Below, one piece after another: positions 1-5,186 of a stretch of DNA of 6,335 nt (its first letter is position 1; each line of letters opens with the position of its first letter). The position numbers were made by a program, and so were the translations under genes. The notes under the pieces were generated by a model. It searched no databases, was not told the origin of the DNA, and saw nothing but the letters and a program-made list of their open reading frames with translations. The DNA comes from Cyanobacteriota bacterium. Lineage in GTDB: Bacteria > Cyanobacteriota > Cyanobacteriia > Phormidesmidales > Phormidesmidaceae. Location: the NCBI GenBank assembly GCA_027592485.1, contig JAQCKL010000274.1, positions 1 through 6,335 on the forward strand, given 5' to 3'.

Positions 1-146
1 CGGGGGCGGTGGGTCAAAACCGGGTGCAACGGGTGAATGGGAATGAAGTTCTTTTGGGCAGTCAGGCCCAGGTGGCGATGGAGCAGGGCGATCGCCTGAT
101 CATTGAAACCCCCGGAGGGGGTGGGTACGGTGAAGACCCGGCTTGA
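1..146 (+). CDS. Hydantoinase B / 5-oxoprolinase-type protein, C-terminal end only (5' cut by window edge)
   Basis: The frame with its first full codon at position 3 stays open for 47 codons and stops at TGA 144-146. The peptide ends with the segment GDRLIIETPGGGGYG followed by EDPA. A basic-residue/turn region, then GD, then TPGGGGYG is the usual C-terminus of the hydantoinase B/oxoprolinase family. These are ATP-dependent amide-ring hydrolases that open 5-oxoproline or hydantoin rings, and in cyanobacteria they are often a single HyuA-HyuB fusion of about 1200 residues. Whether this is a fused protein or a stand-alone B subunit cannot be seen, because everything upstream lies outside the window. 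The tail contains one HIP1 octamer (88-95). The gene converges on gloB, with 54 nt between the two stop codons. Family assignment rests only on the C-terminal motif, and substrate is unknown. Confidence 0.82.
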   Translation, partial: GAVGQNRVQRVNGNEVLLGSQAQVAMEQGDRLIIETPGGGGYGEDPA

Positions 147-178
147 TAGGTTTCCTATCCCAGGGTGGTTGCCCCTGG
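145..178. terminator. Two adjacent hairpins between convergent genes (possible bidirectional terminator)
   Basis: GATAGG (145-150), loop TTT, CCTATC (154-159) is a perfect 6-bp inverted repeat whose first bases overlap the TGA stop of the upstream gene. It is followed at once by CCAGGG (160-165), a 7-nt loop, and CCCTGG (173-178), another perfect 6-bp stem. They fill most of the 54-nt gap between a + strand gene and the - strand gloB. Neither has a run of T on either strand, so a classical intrinsic terminator is not proven. Position between two converging stop codons is the main argument. Confidence 0.45.
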
Positions 179-200
179 AACATCATCAGGGCTATGGCCA

Positions 201-974
201 TCAAAACCGATCCTTCATGGCCCGAATCGTGGCAAAGGTTTGCACCGGCTCGGCACTGTGGGCGGTGGCCTGTAGCGCCGGTTGATCCCACCGCAAAAAG
301 GGATTGGTTTGCTTTTCGAGGCCTAAGGTTGCTGGGACCGTGGCTTGATGGTGGCGGCGGGCTGTTTCCACCTCCGCTAAACGCTCGATCAGGATCGGGT
401 TATCCCCATCCACCGTGCGCGCAAATTTGAGATTGCTGAGGGTGTACTCATGGGCACACCACACCCGCGTCTGGTCGGGCAAAGCCCTGAGTTTGCCCAG
501 GGAATCCACCATTTGGGCGGGTGTCCCCTCAAAGAGGCGACCACAGCCCCCAGCAAACAGCGTGTCTCCACAAAATAATTCCCCCCAGGGTTCAGCACCC
601 ATAGGAGGAAAGTAATAGGCAATGTGGGCGCGGGTATGACCCGGGACAAAAAACACCTGGGCAGCGCGTCCCCCGAAGCTAACCATATCCCCATCGGAGA
701 GATAGACCTGTTGACCTGGGATCCGACCGCGATCGCCCTCACCCCCATACACCACCAGGTCGGGATACTGTTCGATAAGGGCTTGATTGGCCCCCACATG
801 ATCGCCATGGTGGTGGGTATTGAAAATGGCGGTGAGTCTTGCCCCCAGGACCCGTAATTTATCCATCACCGGCTCCAGTTCCGCTGGGTCTACCACCGCA
901 GCGGTTTGGGACTCAGGGTCGTGGAGCAGGAAAATATAGTTGTCCCAAAGGGCATCCAGGCGATAGATCTGCAT
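201..974 (-). CDS. gloB: Glyoxalase II (hydroxyacylglutathione hydrolase)
   Basis: A 257-residue cytosolic metallo-beta-lactamase-fold hydrolase, the usual family length. It converts S-lactoylglutathione, made from methylglyoxal by glyoxalase I, to D-lactate and glutathione. Visible metal ligands are the THHHGDH motif (residues 53-59; H54, H56, D58, H59), H113 in PGHT, the bridging D137 in CGDTLF, and H175 in CAHEY. The GCGRLFEGT segment (143-151) and the C-terminal NPFLRW segment are typical of true glyoxalase II rather than other members of the fold. I start it at ATG 974; an in-frame TTG two codons earlier (980) would add only two residues. No clear Shine-Dalgarno sequence precedes the ATG, and a small CAAG/CTTG hairpin (978-990) sits just upstream. 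It lies 27 nt after rpmB on the same strand, so co-transcription is likely. Contains one HIP1 site (729-736). Confidence 0.95.
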   Translation of the reverse strand: MQIYRLDALWDNYIFLLHDPESQTAAVVDPAELEPVMDKLRVLGARLTAIFNTHHHGDHVGANQALIEQYPDLVVYGGEGDRGRIPGQQVYLSDGDMVSFGGRAAQVFFVPGHTRAHIAYYFPPMGAEPWGELFCGDTLFAGGCGRLFEGTPAQMVDSLGKLRALPDQTRVWCAHEYTLSNLKFARTVDGDNPILIERLAEVETARRHHQATVPATLGLEKQTNPFLRWDQPALQATAHSAEPVQTFATIRAMKDRF

Positions 975-1001
975 GGGCAAGAAGGACTTGTTTTTCAGAC
1001 C

Positions 1002-1238
1002 CTAGTAATTGGCCAGGTTAATACCCGCTTCCCGAGCCATGACTTCGATGCCCTTTTTCTCTAGGGTTTTGATCGCTTTAGTAGAGAGGCGGAGCTTCAC
1101 AAAGCGCTTACCCTGGGGCCACCAAACCCGCTTGCTTTGGAGGTTGGCCTCTTGCACTTTCTTGGTGCGGCGGTGGGAGTGGGATACGGCGAAGGCGTTG
1201 TTGGCCTGCTTACCCGTTAGGTCACATTGGCGGGGCAT
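1002..1238 (-). CDS. rpmB: 50S ribosomal protein L28 (bL28)
   Basis: A 78-residue basic protein of the large ribosomal subunit. The N-terminus MPRQCDLTGKQANNAFAVSH, then SHRRTKK, VWWPQGKRFVKLRLSTKA and the end EAGINLANY match the bL28 family closely in order and length. Only one cysteine (C5) remains of the CxxC zinc pairs found in the zinc-binding form, so this is the zinc-independent type. The start at ATG 1238 is chosen over an upstream in-frame start at 1268 because bL28 begins here and because GGAG (1245-1248) lies 6 nt before it. gloB follows 27 nt downstream on the same strand. A promoter-like pair of hexamers lies upstream (1275-1305). Confidence 0.97.
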   Translation of the reverse strand: MPRQCDLTGKQANNAFAVSHSHRRTKKVQEANLQSKRVWWPQGKRFVKLRLSTKAIKTLEKKGIEVMAREAGINLANY

Positions 1239-1244
1239 GGGATT

Positions 1245-1248
1245 CTCC
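1245..1248 (-). promoter_or_regulatory. Shine-Dalgarno sequence of rpmB
   Basis: GGAG on the - strand, 6 nt before the ATG at 1238. It fixes the L28 start against the longer open frame beginning at 1268. Confidence 0.75.
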
Positions 1249-1274
1249 GGACTACTTTGACGACACAATCTACA

Positions 1275-1305
1275 ATCTTAAGCCAGTTTGCCGGGGTTTA
1301 GTCAA
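1275..1305 (-). promoter_or_regulatory. Candidate sigma-70-type promoter of rpmB(-gloB)
   Basis: On the - strand TTGACT (1305-1300, five of six matches to TTGACA) is followed after 19 nt by TAAGAT (1280-1275, four of six to TATAAT). Shifting the second box one base to TTAAGA gives an 18-nt spacer. Transcription would begin roughly 30 nt before the rpmB ATG, leaving room for the GGAG ribosome site. The -35 match is good but the spacing is longer than ideal. A CTTAAG palindrome (1277-1282) overlaps the -10 box, and a second copy sits at 1313-1318 just upstream of the -35 box. Confidence 0.45.
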
Positions 1306-1350
1306 GCTAGTACTTAAGGGCGTAAATCACCTGGCTATGCCGATGTCTAG

Positions 1351-1381
1351 CCCCCTTGCCCCTGATGCCCACCTGCCCCCC
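1351..1381 (-). other. Canonical G-quadruplex motif in the argG 3' untranslated region
   Basis: On the - strand, the sense strand of argG, four G-runs occur in a row: G6 (1381-1376), G3 (1370-1368), G4 (1362-1359) and G5 (1355-1351). The loops between them are 5, 5 and 3 nt. This meets the usual definition of at least three G per tract with loops of 1-7 nt. It begins 8 nt after the argG TAA stop (1392-1390), so it would be in the transcript's 3' end. No ordinary GC hairpin plus T-run terminator was seen for argG, so the motif may serve transcript ending or stability; that role is inference. Confidence 0.55.
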
Positions 1382-1389
1382 AATCGGGT

Positions 1390-2595
1390 TTAGCTCTGAC
1401 GCAACTGCTCGGACCAAATCCGAGTCGGCAGTCCCCACACATAGATAAAGCCTTCTGCTGACTGGTGGTCAAATTGGTCCTCACGGCCATAGGTGGCCAG
1501 GGCCTCGCTGTAAAGGGCCGTATCAGACTGACGACCGACAATTTGAGCATTGCCCTTGTGGAGCTTGACTCGGACAGTGCCGCTCACCCGCGCCTGGGTC
1601 TGGTGAATAAAGCCATCCAAAGCTGCTTTCAGGGGGCTATACCAGAGACCGTTGTAGACCAAGCGGCTGTAGGTGTCTTCTACGCCCCGCTTGTACTGGG
1701 TGACATCGGCGGTGAGGGTGAGGCTTTCCAGATCCCGATGGGCGGCGATCAGAACCAGCAGGGCTGGGGCTTCGTAAATCTCTCGGGACTTGATGCCCAC
1801 CAGGCGATTTTCAATCATGTCTACCCGGCCCACCCCATGGTTGCCGGCCAGGGTATTGAGGGTTTCGATTAGGGTGAGGGTCGAGATCGCCTCCCCATTC
1901 AAATGGGTCGGGACCCCAGCGGTAAAGCTGATCTCTACATATTCAGGGTCATCTGGGGTATCAGCGATCGCCCGCGTCATGGCAAAGACCTCTTCTAGGG
2001 CCTCATTCCAAGGGTTTTCGAGGGGACCGGCCTCGATGCTGCGACCCAACACGTTGAAATCAATGCTGTAGGGAGAGGATTTTTTGACGGTGAAAGTTAG
2101 GCCATGTTTTTCCCCATAGGCGATCGCCTCTTGACGGCTCATACCCCATTCCCGAGCCGGGGCCAACACCTTAAGATGCGGATTCAGGGCAGTGATTGAG
2201 ACATCAAAGCGCACCTGATCATTCCCCTTGCCGGTGCAGCCGTGGGCCACCGCATCCGCGCCATATTCGTTGGCCGCATCCACCAAGAGCTTGGCAATGA
2301 GGGGACGAGCCAGGGCCGTAGAGAGGGGATAGCGATTTTCGTACAGCGCATTGGCTTGAATGGCCGGAATGGCATAGTTGGCCACCAGTTCCTCAGTGGC
2401 TTTGACCACCAAGGATTCACTGGCACCGGCGGTGAGGGCTTTGGCGCGAATCGTCTCTAAATCTTCTCCTTGGCCGAGGTCGGCAGCCAGGGTGATGACT
2501 TCACTCACCCCAAATTCATTCTGCAGATAGGGGATGCAGACGCTGGTATCGACCCCACCGGAATATGCCAGAACCACTCGATTTGCCCGACCCAT
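1390..2595 (-). CDS. argG: Argininosuccinate synthase
   Basis: A 401-residue cytosolic enzyme that joins citrulline and aspartate using ATP (giving AMP and PPi) to make argininosuccinate, the next-to-last step of arginine synthesis. The ATP pyrophosphatase P-loop signature AYSGGVDTS is at residues 10-18, and the second family signature GCTGKGNDQVRF is at 119-130. The substrate-binding region SPYSIDFNVLGRSIE spans about 174-188. The synthetase/tetramer domain follows, and the C-terminal helix (about 375-401) is complete. Length equals that of typical bacterial ArgG of the short type. Start is ATG 2595; on the sense strand an AGGT (2606-2603) lies 7 nt before it, a weak ribosome site. The gene is divergent from ilvA across 235 nt. 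HIP1 sites lie at 1964-1971 and 2120-2127. No frameshift or missing motif is seen. Confidence 0.98.
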   Translation of the reverse strand: MGRANRVVLAYSGGVDTSVCIPYLQNEFGVSEVITLAADLGQGEDLETIRAKALTAGASESLVVKATEELVANYAIPAIQANALYENRYPLSTALARPLIAKLLVDAANEYGADAVAHGCTGKGNDQVRFDVSITALNPHLKVLAPAREWGMSRQEAIAYGEKHGLTFTVKKSSPYSIDFNVLGRSIEAGPLENPWNEALEEVFAMTRAIADTPDDPEYVEISFTAGVPTHLNGEAISTLTLIETLNTLAGNHGVGRVDMIENRLVGIKSREIYEAPALLVLIAAHRDLESLTLTADVTQYKRGVEDTYSRLVYNGLWYSPLKAALDGFIHQTQARVSGTVRVKLHKGNAQIVGRQSDTALYSEALATYGREDQFDHQSAEGFIYVWGLPTRIWSEQLRQS

Positions 2596-2626
2596 CGCGA
2601 TTACCTATTAAGCTGACAAGCCATTT

Positions 2627-2655
2627 ATTTTCTCACACCATTTGAAAGGTTTCAG
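2627..2655 (-). promoter_or_regulatory. Weak candidate promoter of argG
   Basis: On the - strand CTGAAA (2655-2650) and GAAAAT (2632-2627) are separated by 17 nt; each matches four of six positions of the sigma-70 boxes. Transcription would start about 25 nt before the argG ATG. A 6-bp inverted repeat GAAAGG (2644-2649) / CCTTTC (2663-2668) flanks and overlaps the upstream box and could be an operator. No GTA-N8-TAC (NtcA-type) site was found here by eye. Confidence 0.25.
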
Positions 2656-2741
2656 ACCCTGTCCTTTCCCTAAAGTTCAGGGGGTTCGGGCAACCGGTAA
2701 GGTTAAAGAGATACGGCATCCCCTCCCTCTCCGCCTGCATT

Positions 2742-2760
2742 GGACGCGAAGACCGCGCCC
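2742..2760. other. GC-rich hairpin in the argG-ilvA intergenic region
   Basis: CGCG (2745-2748), loop AAGAC, CGCG (2754-2757), extended by GG (2742-2743) against CC (2759-2760) across one A/C mismatch. It lies 71 nt before the ilvA ATG. It may be in the ilvA leader RNA; no T-run follows, so it is not an obvious terminator. Confidence 0.3.
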
Positions 2761-2765
2761 CTAGC

Positions 2766-2830
2766 TTCTGAATGCTGAATTCTCCCCCTCCACCCCATTA
2801 CTCCCCTACTCCATCACCCCTCCTCCCCCT
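2766..2830 (+). promoter_or_regulatory. ilvA leader: short heptad repeat followed by a 50-nt G-free pyrimidine tract
   Basis: CTGAAT occurs at 2768-2773 and 2775-2780, a 7-nt period, ending in GAATTC. From 2781 to the base before the ilvA ATG there are 50 nt with no G and only six A. The C-runs are at 2784-2788, 2793-2796, 2803-2806, 2817-2820 and 2825-2829. There is therefore no purine Shine-Dalgarno sequence for ilvA. The opposite strand is G-rich and nearly meets the G-quadruplex definition, with one loop of 10 nt too long. Confidence 0.5.
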
Positions 2831-4342
2831 ATGCAGCCTGACTACCTGGAACGGATTTTGACCGCCCGTGTGTATGACGTGGCCCAAGAGACCCCCCTAG
2901 ATCTGGCCCCCCGTCTCTCAGAACGATTGCAGAACCAGGTGTTTCTGAAGCGGGAAGATATGCAGTCGGTGTTTTCCTTTAAGTTGCGGGGGGCCTACAA
3001 CAAAATGGTGCGGCTCCCCCCCGAAGTGCTGGCCCTAGGCGTAGTGGCCGCCTCCGCTGGCAACCATGCCCAGGGGGTGGCCTTGGCGGCACGGCACTTA
3101 GGCACCACGGCGATGATCGTCATGCCCACCACCACCCCCGAGGTCAAAATCAATGCGGTGAAGGCCCGAGGGGGCATAGTTGTTCTCCATGGTGATACCT
3201 ATGACGATGCCTATGGCCATGCCCAGGAATTGTCGGCTGCCAAGGGCTTGACCCTGATCCACCCCTTTGATGACCCTGATGTGATCGCTGGGCAAGGCAC
3301 CATCGGCATGGAAATTTTGCGGCAACACCAGGCCCCCATTGATGCCATCTTTGTGGCGATTGGCGGCGGGGGCTTGATCGGGGGAATTTCGGCCTATGTG
3401 AAGCGGCTACGGCCTGACATCCGCATTGTTGGGGTAGAACCAGTGGACTCCGATGGCATGTATCAATCGATGCAGGTGGGGCGGCGGGTGGGCCTCACCC
3501 AGGTGGGACTATTTGCCGATGGGGTGGCGGTTAAGGAGGTGGGGGAAGAAACCTTTCGCCTTTGCCAGGCATATGTGGATGAAATCATTTTGGTCAACAC
3601 TGACGACATCTGCGCTGCCATCAAGGATGTGTTTGAAGACACCCGTTCTATCCTCGAACCGGCGGGGGCTTTGGCGATCGCCGGTCTAAAAGCCTATGTG
3701 GAGCGGGAGCAGGTCCAGGGCCAAACCCTGATGGCGATCGCCTGCGGGGCCAATATGAACTTCGACCGGCTCGGGTTTGTGGCGGAACGGGCCGAAATGG
3801 GGGAACGGCGGGAGGCCATCTTTGCGGTCAAAATTCCCGAGCGGCCGGGGAGCCTCCGAAAATTTTGCGACTGCATCGGCAAACGCAGCATTACCGAGTT
3901 CAACTACCGCATTGCTGATCAGCGGGAGGCCCAAATTTTTGTGGGGCTACGGGTCAAGGACCGGGCCGACGCGACCCACATGGCCACTACGTTTAAAGAC
4001 AATGGTTTCCAGGCCGTTGACCTGACCGACGATGAACTCACCAAAATGCACCTACGGCATATGGTGGGGGGGCGATCGCCCCTGGCCCACAATGAGCTGC
4101 TCTATCGGTTTGAGTTCCCCGAATGTCCGGGAGCCTTAATGAAATTCCTCAATCGCATGAGCCCCAACTGGAATATCAGCCTCTTCCATTACCGCAACAA
4201 TGGGGCCGACTATGGGCGCATCGTGGTGGGGATGCAGGTGCCCCCAGCGGAAATGGATGAATGGCACGCTTTTCTGGAGACCCTGGGATACCGCTACTGG
4301 GATGAAACCCAGAATCCGGCTTATCACCTCTTCCTCAGTTAG
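2831..4342 (+). CDS. ilvA: L-threonine ammonia-lyase (threonine deaminase), biosynthetic
   Basis: A 503-residue PLP enzyme that deaminates threonine to 2-oxobutanoate, the committed step to isoleucine. The PLP lysine is K51 in SFKLRGAYNK, SAGNHAQG (75-82) binds substrate/cofactor, and the glycine loop GGGGLIGG (178-185) holds the PLP phosphate. The fold type II catalytic domain runs to about residue 320. Two ACT-like domains follow (about 327-400 and 421-494), each with the xxRPG/xCPG turn (ERPGSL, ECPGAL). These are the sites of isoleucine inhibition and valine activation in biosynthetic IlvA; catabolic TdcB lacks them. Length is close to the roughly 510 residues of the family. ATG 2831 gives the usual N-terminus (YLERILTARVYDVAQETPL), although no Shine-Dalgarno sequence precedes it. 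HIP1 sites: 3674-3681, 3734-3741, 4072-4079. Confidence 0.97.
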   Translation: MQPDYLERILTARVYDVAQETPLDLAPRLSERLQNQVFLKREDMQSVFSFKLRGAYNKMVRLPPEVLALGVVAASAGNHAQGVALAARHLGTTAMIVMPTTTPEVKINAVKARGGIVVLHGDTYDDAYGHAQELSAAKGLTLIHPFDDPDVIAGQGTIGMEILRQHQAPIDAIFVAIGGGGLIGGISAYVKRLRPDIRIVGVEPVDSDGMYQSMQVGRRVGLTQVGLFADGVAVKEVGEETFRLCQAYVDEIILVNTDDICAAIKDVFEDTRSILEPAGALAIAGLKAYVEREQVQGQTLMAIACGANMNFDRLGFVAERAEMGERREAIFAVKIPERPGSLRKFCDCIGKRSITEFNYRIADQREAQIFVGLRVKDRADATHMATTFKDNGFQAVDLTDDELTKMHLRHMVGGRSPLAHNELLYRFEFPECPGALMKFLNRMSPNWNISLFHYRNNGADYGRIVVGMQVPPAEMDEWHAFLETLGYRYWDETQNPAYHLFLS

Positions 4343-4380
4343 GTGTCAAACCTCAGCAAAACCGGAAAGGCATCGTGGAG

Positions 4381-4447
4381 AGCGGTGTAACGAATTGCTA
4401 GGCATGACTCACCGCTCCGTTGCGTGGCTAGGTCAGCGCAATCGTTA
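4381..4447. terminator. Long imperfect hairpin with possible pseudoknot between convergent genes
   Basis: TAACGAATTGC (4388-4398) pairs with GCAATCGTTA (4438-4447), ten base pairs with one bulged A. The stem continues inward as GCATGAC (4402-4408) with GTCAGC (4432-4437), six pairs with one bulged A, after a TAG bulge. In addition AGCGGTG (4381-4387), just outside the stem, is the exact complement of CACCGCT (4410-4416) in the loop, which gives an H-type pseudoknot order or an alternative fold. It fills the 124-nt gap between ilvA (+) and the zinc-ribbon gene (-), so it most likely ends transcription from one or both sides, although neither side has a strong T-run. A GGTTTAA direct repeat (4450-4456, 4464-4470) follows and overlaps the - strand gene's stop codon. 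Confidence 0.5.
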
Positions 4448-4466
4448 ACGGTTTAAGGTGAATGGT

Positions 4467-4889
4467 TTAATTCCCATCGTCTACCGGTGGCAGCACTTCT
4501 ACCGTCACTGTTTTGGTCTCTCCATCCTCATCCACTTCCACGGCGTTGACTTCCACCGTGCCCTCTGGGGTGGCCCGCTTGAACCCCTCTCGGGTCCCTT
4601 GGAGGGGGGTGCCACAGTTTAAGCAGGTGGTCTGGAGATTATTCAGACCCGTCACGGGGTTTTGACAAACAGGGCAGGCCCCCTCGACCAAGTTACGACC
4701 CAGCCACCAACGGAACCCCAAGAATCCAATCACGGGTGCAACCACAACCAGCCCCATCAGCACGAAGATGGATTTGACCAGCCATCCCAAACCTACGGCC
4801 CCCAGGAGCCAAATCACCCCAAATAGGGTTAGCCAGCACCCGAGCCCTGAGAAGTTGAGCTGAACATTATTGCTGCCCCGTGGATACAC
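4467..4889 (-). CDS. Small membrane protein with two TM segments and a zinc ribbon, function unknown
   Basis: A 140-residue protein I recognise only as a cyanobacterial-type hypothetical. Order: a polar N-terminus (1-16), two hydrophobic segments (about 18-38 and 41-58) joined by a very short turn containing K39, a basic stretch (R60, R65), a four-cysteine zinc ribbon CPVC (72-75) and CLNC (89-92) with 13 residues between pairs, and an acidic, valine-rich tail (about 108-140). The positive residues after TM2 and the short turn suggest a hairpin with both ends, and so the ribbon, in the cytoplasm. The start is GTG 4889, backed by a strong GGAGGAG 6 nt upstream; no ATG fits. Convergent with ilvA and downstream of a repeat-rich spacer. 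Function cannot be inferred; a role in membrane-bound assembly or regulation would be a guess. Confidence 0.85.
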   Translation of the reverse strand: MYPRGSNNVQLNFSGLGCWLTLFGVIWLLGAVGLGWLVKSIFVLMGLVVVAPVIGFLGFRWWLGRNLVEGACPVCQNPVTGLNNLQTTCLNCGTPLQGTREGFKRATPEGTVEVNAVEVDEDGETKTVTVEVLPPVDDGN

Positions 4890-4895
4890 AGTGAT

Positions 4896-4902
4896 CTCCT
4901 CC
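4896..4902 (-). promoter_or_regulatory. Strong Shine-Dalgarno sequence deciding a GTG start
   Basis: GGAGGAG on the - strand, 6 nt before the GTG at 4889. It is the best ribosome site in the window and supports the non-ATG start of the zinc-ribbon protein. Confidence 0.8.
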
Positions 4903-4913
4903 GCTTCAATGGT

Positions 4914-4933
4914 GCGATCGCTGGCCTAGGCCA
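4914..4933. repeat. Two abutting perfect palindromes (HIP1 octamer plus 12-bp palindrome)
   Basis: GCGATCGC (4914-4921) is followed without a gap by TGGCCTAGGCCA (4922-4933), a perfect 12-bp palindrome. Together they form 20 bp of symmetric sequence 25-44 nt before the GTG start of the zinc-ribbon gene. This is the only intergenic HIP1 copy in the window. The second palindrome looks like a regulator site, but no family can be named. Confidence 0.55.
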
Positions 4934-4956
4934 CCCCACTACCTCTGGAAGGGTTG

Positions 4957-5031
4957 CTGCTGGTCAGCCTAGACTGCTGGTCAGCCTAGACTACAGTATC
5001 CAGGCAAACCCAATCACCCTTTCAGCCTAGA
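4957..5031. repeat. 17-bp tandem repeat with a partial third copy
   Basis: CTGCTGGTCAGCCTAGA occurs twice in perfect tandem (4957-4973, 4974-4990). The last ten bases, TCAGCCTAGA, return at 5022-5031, and CCTAGA alone at 5077-5082. Each unit holds the dyad GCTG-GT-CAGC followed by CCTAGA, whose CCTAG core also occurs in the palindrome at 4922-4933. The copies lie upstream of the zinc-ribbon gene, so they may be repeated operator half-sites. Two full copies without regular spacers do not make a CRISPR array. Confidence 0.6.
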
Positions 5032-5033
5032 TC

Positions 5034-5148
5034 ACATTTCTTTGGGACCCCAGGCGCAAGACATCGCAATCTCCGCCCTAGACAAGCCTGAATCCGGAGG
5101 CTAATGCGTCTGGGGTGGCAGGGCTGTTTGGTTGAATTTGCCAGGTTC
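5034..5148. other. Rest of the 297-nt spacer between the zinc-ribbon gene and the glycosyltransferase: no gene seen
   Basis: The spacer runs from 4890 to 5186. Beyond the repeats and the hairpin listed separately, this part holds no supported gene. A 21-codon + strand frame (5104-5169) has GGAGG only 3 nt before its ATG and overlaps the hairpin; I do not accept it. No tRNA-like cloverleaf was recognised. Confidence 0.4.
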
Positions 5149-5175
5149 CGTGGGTCTCACTACGTTTGACCCACG
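5149..5175 (-). terminator. Hairpin downstream of the glycosyltransferase (likely terminator)
   Basis: CGTGGGTC (5149-5156) and GACCCACG (5168-5175) form a perfect 8-bp GC-rich stem with an 11-nt loop. It lies 11 nt past the TGA (5189-5187) of the - strand glycosyltransferase gene. On that strand the sequence after the stem has no T-run, so termination may be weak or need a factor. Confidence 0.55.
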
Positions 5176-5186
5176 CTACGATACCT

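Noticed and set aside
143..430. A 95-codon + strand frame starting in the end of the hydantoinase-type gene
   Set aside because: It is antisense to the gloB C-terminus, has no ribosome site and an unlikely composition; gloB is well supported by its motifs.
975..980. TTG start for gloB two codons before the ATG
   Set aside because: Neither start has a good ribosome site, and MQIYRL is the more natural N-terminus for this family.
1239..1268. N-terminal extension of L28 to an upstream in-frame start
   Set aside because: bL28 proteins begin at the MPRQC equivalent, and the GGAG site lies inside the would-be extension.
1277..1318. Stem formed by the two CTTAAG palindromes
   Set aside because: Only 6 A/T-rich pairs across a 30-nt loop; the copies overlap or lie next to promoter boxes and are more simply explained as incidental.
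2596..2830. NtcA-type GTA-N8-TAC site between argG and ilvA
   Set aside because: No such pair was found on reading the region, so nitrogen control of argG or ilvA is not claimed.
4957..4990. CRISPR array
   Set aside because: The repeats are 17 bp in direct tandem with no spacers and no cas genes nearby.
5104..5169. A 21-codon + strand frame with GGAGG (5096-5100) upstream of its ATG
   Set aside because: The ribosome site is only 3 nt from the ATG, the peptide shows no recognisable pattern, and its 3' end lies within the hairpin at 5149-5175.
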